Translations under genes and position numbers: made by a program
Shown here: piece after piece, positions 5,335-6,675 of the stretch
How positions within the stretch are numbered: position 1 is the stretch's first letter
How the letters are laid out: the number at the start of each line of letters is the position of its first letter
Notes under the pieces: model-generated
Database searches by the model: none
Seen by the model: the letters and a program-made list of their open reading frames with translations, nothing else
Told to the model about the DNA's origin: nothing
Source: Bacteroidales bacterium
GTDB taxonomy: Bacteria > Bacteroidota > Bacteroidia > Bacteroidales > JAAUTT01
DNA length: 6,675 bases
Assembly: GCA_012031335.1 (NCBI GenBank)
Contig: JAAUTT010000245.1
Coordinates: 1 to 6,675, forward strand
Reading direction: 5' to 3'

Positions 5335-6675
5335 TTAAAAAGTAATATTGAGATTTAAACCATACCTGCGCATGGTTGGCGTTTGCATATTCGATGTCGA
5401 ACGGGTATCAGCATACTGATCCAGGTCTATATCCTTTTTCTCAGCAAAATACAACAGGTTTCTTCCTATGAGCGAAATGCTTGCCGAGCGAATAAAGGAA
5501 TTGCCAAGCAGTTTGGACGGAAGCTGATAGCTGATGGTAATCTCACGAAGTTTGGCGTAAGAGCGGCTCATCAGGTTTCCTTCGTCGGAGTTATAGTAAC
5601 GGCTGATATAATCCTGCAGATACGTTTTGGTGGTATTATCGGCAAACTGAAGTTCGTTGAAGTTAATGATGTTACCATCGGCATCATAATTAATTTTAGC
5701 TCCGTTTGAAATTACCTTTCCATCGACCAGCCACGATTTAACACCCTTGTAATCCTGGTACCGGGCTTCGCCCATTGCGCCTTCCACAGTTTCGATATGG
5801 CGGCCACCACGGAATGTCTGACGTTGAACGTGGTTTACGATTTTACCGCCTACTCTGCCGTCGAACTGGAATCCAAATGTGAATCCTTTATAAGAAAAGT
5901 TGTTGCGGATCGACCAGCTCCAGTCGGGGTTTGCATATCCAAGGAACTGACGAACAGGATTGTTAAATGTACGTCCACTGCCATCCACAACAAGTTCTCC
6001 ATCCTGGGTTCTTACGAAGGCCGAGCCATAGATTTTATCCATCCGGTCGCCTACTTTCAGGTAGGTATTATACTTTTCAACACCCGGATAAATTTCATTC
6101 AGCACTTCTTTGTATGTCGACCAGTTTGCCATCACATCCCATTTAAAACCATTGGGACTTGCAACCGGGATGGCTGTTGCGGCAATTTCCCAACCTGTTC
6201 TTTCGGTTTTGATACCATTCACAAGCGCATTGTCGTAACCTGCCGCATTTGAAACAGGTAACCGGAAAATTCCCGGACCATCCAAGCTGTTGAAGTATGT
6301 CACATCAAAACCCAGTTTGTTTTTCAGGAACCTTATATCAGCACCAACTTCCCAGGCTGAGGAGAAACTCGGCTCCAGATTGGGATTGGGAATGGTATTG
6401 GTATAAGCTGCAGCAGGCTGGTTGTTGTAAGGGAAAAGAATATTATACGAAGCTGAATTGGCAAAGGAAGGACCTTCGTAAGCTGAATAATAATCGGCAC
6501 CGTAACCAAGGAAGTCATCACCCATGATATAATAGGTCGGACCAATGGTGGAGGAAGTTAAAGCGCTACCCACATTGGCATAGGATGCACGTAATTTGAG
6601 GAAAGATACCACAGGCATCTTTACAAGTTCGCTGACAACGATACTACCCGAAACCGACGGATAGAAGTAAGTATT
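5335..6675 (-). CDS. SusC/RagA-like TonB-dependent outer-membrane transporter, C-terminal part
   Basis: This is the last 446 residues of a TonB-linked outer-membrane channel, which imports the ligand captured by the SusD-like lipoprotein using inner-membrane energy. The frame is open to the window edge, and the start, signal peptide, CarboxypepD-like domain, TonB box and plug lie outside. What remains is beta-barrel: FFYPSVSGS-like entry (here TYFYPSVSGSIV), FLKLRASYANVG, the IPNPNLEPSFSSAWEVGADIRF segment with its strongly conserved N-P-x-L-x-P pattern, FNNPVRQFLGYANPDWSWSIRNN, the late RSYAKLREITISYQLP motif, IGRNLLYF, and a C-terminus ending in an aromatic residue (LNITF) as barrel proteins do for outer-membrane assembly. 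The frame is unbroken. The gene precedes susD on the same strand with a 126-bp spacer, longer than the short gap usual in such pairs. The substrate is not readable from this part. Confidence 0.95.
   Translation of the reverse strand, partial: NTYFYPSVSGSIVVSELVKMPVVSFLKLRASYANVGSALTSSTIGPTYYIMGDDFLGYGADYYSAYEGPSFANSASYNILFPYNNQPAAAYTNTIPNPNLEPSFSSAWEVGADIRFLKNKLGFDVTYFNSLDGPGIFRLPVSNAAGYDNALVNGIKTERTGWEIAATAIPVASPNGFKWDVMANWSTYKEVLNEIYPGVEKYNTYLKVGDRMDKIYGSAFVRTQDGELVVDGSGRTFNNPVRQFLGYANPDWSWSIRNNFSYKGFTFGFQFDGRVGGKIVNHVQRQTFRGGRHIETVEGAMGEARYQDYKGVKSWLVDGKVISNGAKINYDADGNIINFNELQFADNTTKTYLQDYISRYYNSDEGNLMSRSYAKLREITISYQLPSKLLGNSFIRSASISLIGRNLLYFAEKKDIDLDQYADTRSTSNMQTPTMRRYGLNLNITF

Noticed and set aside
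5797..6252. 151-codon + strand open frame opposite susC
   Set aside because: It lies antisense to an unbroken SusC barrel with clear family motifs, and its composition is that of a complement reading.
3724..6675. Polysaccharide utilisation locus
   Set aside because: Only the SusC/SusD pair is visible. No glycoside hydrolase, polysaccharide lyase, hybrid two-component sensor or sigma/anti-sigma pair lies in the window, and the LytTR pair is convergent and separated by a terminator.

Overview
The window looks like a chromosomal piece of a Bacteroidota (Bacteroidetes) genome. The main evidence is a SusC/SusD outer-membrane nutrient-uptake pair, a LytS/LytTR-type two-component pair of the kind common in that phylum, A/T-rich leaders without a clear Shine-Dalgarno sequence, and dispersed CCTCACCC/CCTCTCC-type palindromic repeats. 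I cannot name the genus.

Layout. The left half reads on the + strand. At 1-749 is the C-terminal part of an ABC transporter ATPase whose frame is broken three times. It overlaps by 4 bp an ABC-2 type permease (746-1501) that is intact but compact. A 325-bp gene-free stretch follows (1502-1826), with a nested inverted repeat of about 145 bp. Then comes a membrane-bound LytS-like sensor histidine kinase (1827-2853, frame broken at its start and in its membrane domain). Its LytTR response regulator (2857-3608) starts 3 bp later and has its frame broken just before the phosphoacceptor aspartate. A strong hairpin terminator (3661-3702) lies between these genes and the convergent minus-strand pair: a SusD-like lipoprotein (3724-5208) downstream of a SusC-like TonB-dependent porin (5335-6675, running off the window). 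The susC-susD spacer is 126 bp and holds two palindromes.

How the genes work together. The sensor kinase and regulator form a complete signalling pair by motif content. The ATPase and permease form one exporter. Lying in series on one strand, they could be a sensing-and-efflux module, but the palindromic spacer separates them and no operator is visible, so the link is inference. SusC and SusD form an outer-membrane channel with a surface lipoprotein lid. No carbohydrate-active enzyme, peptidase or sigma/anti-sigma pair is in view, so the substrate is unknown.

The most striking feature is six single-base frame breaks in three of the four + strand genes, at or beside short homopolymers, with protein similarity continuing on both sides of each break. 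The minus-strand pair has none. This means either uncorrected sequencing indels or recent decay of the ABC/LytTR locus. I do not see a convincing new biological system. The items most worth checking are the frame breaks, the small permease loop and the palindromic spacers.
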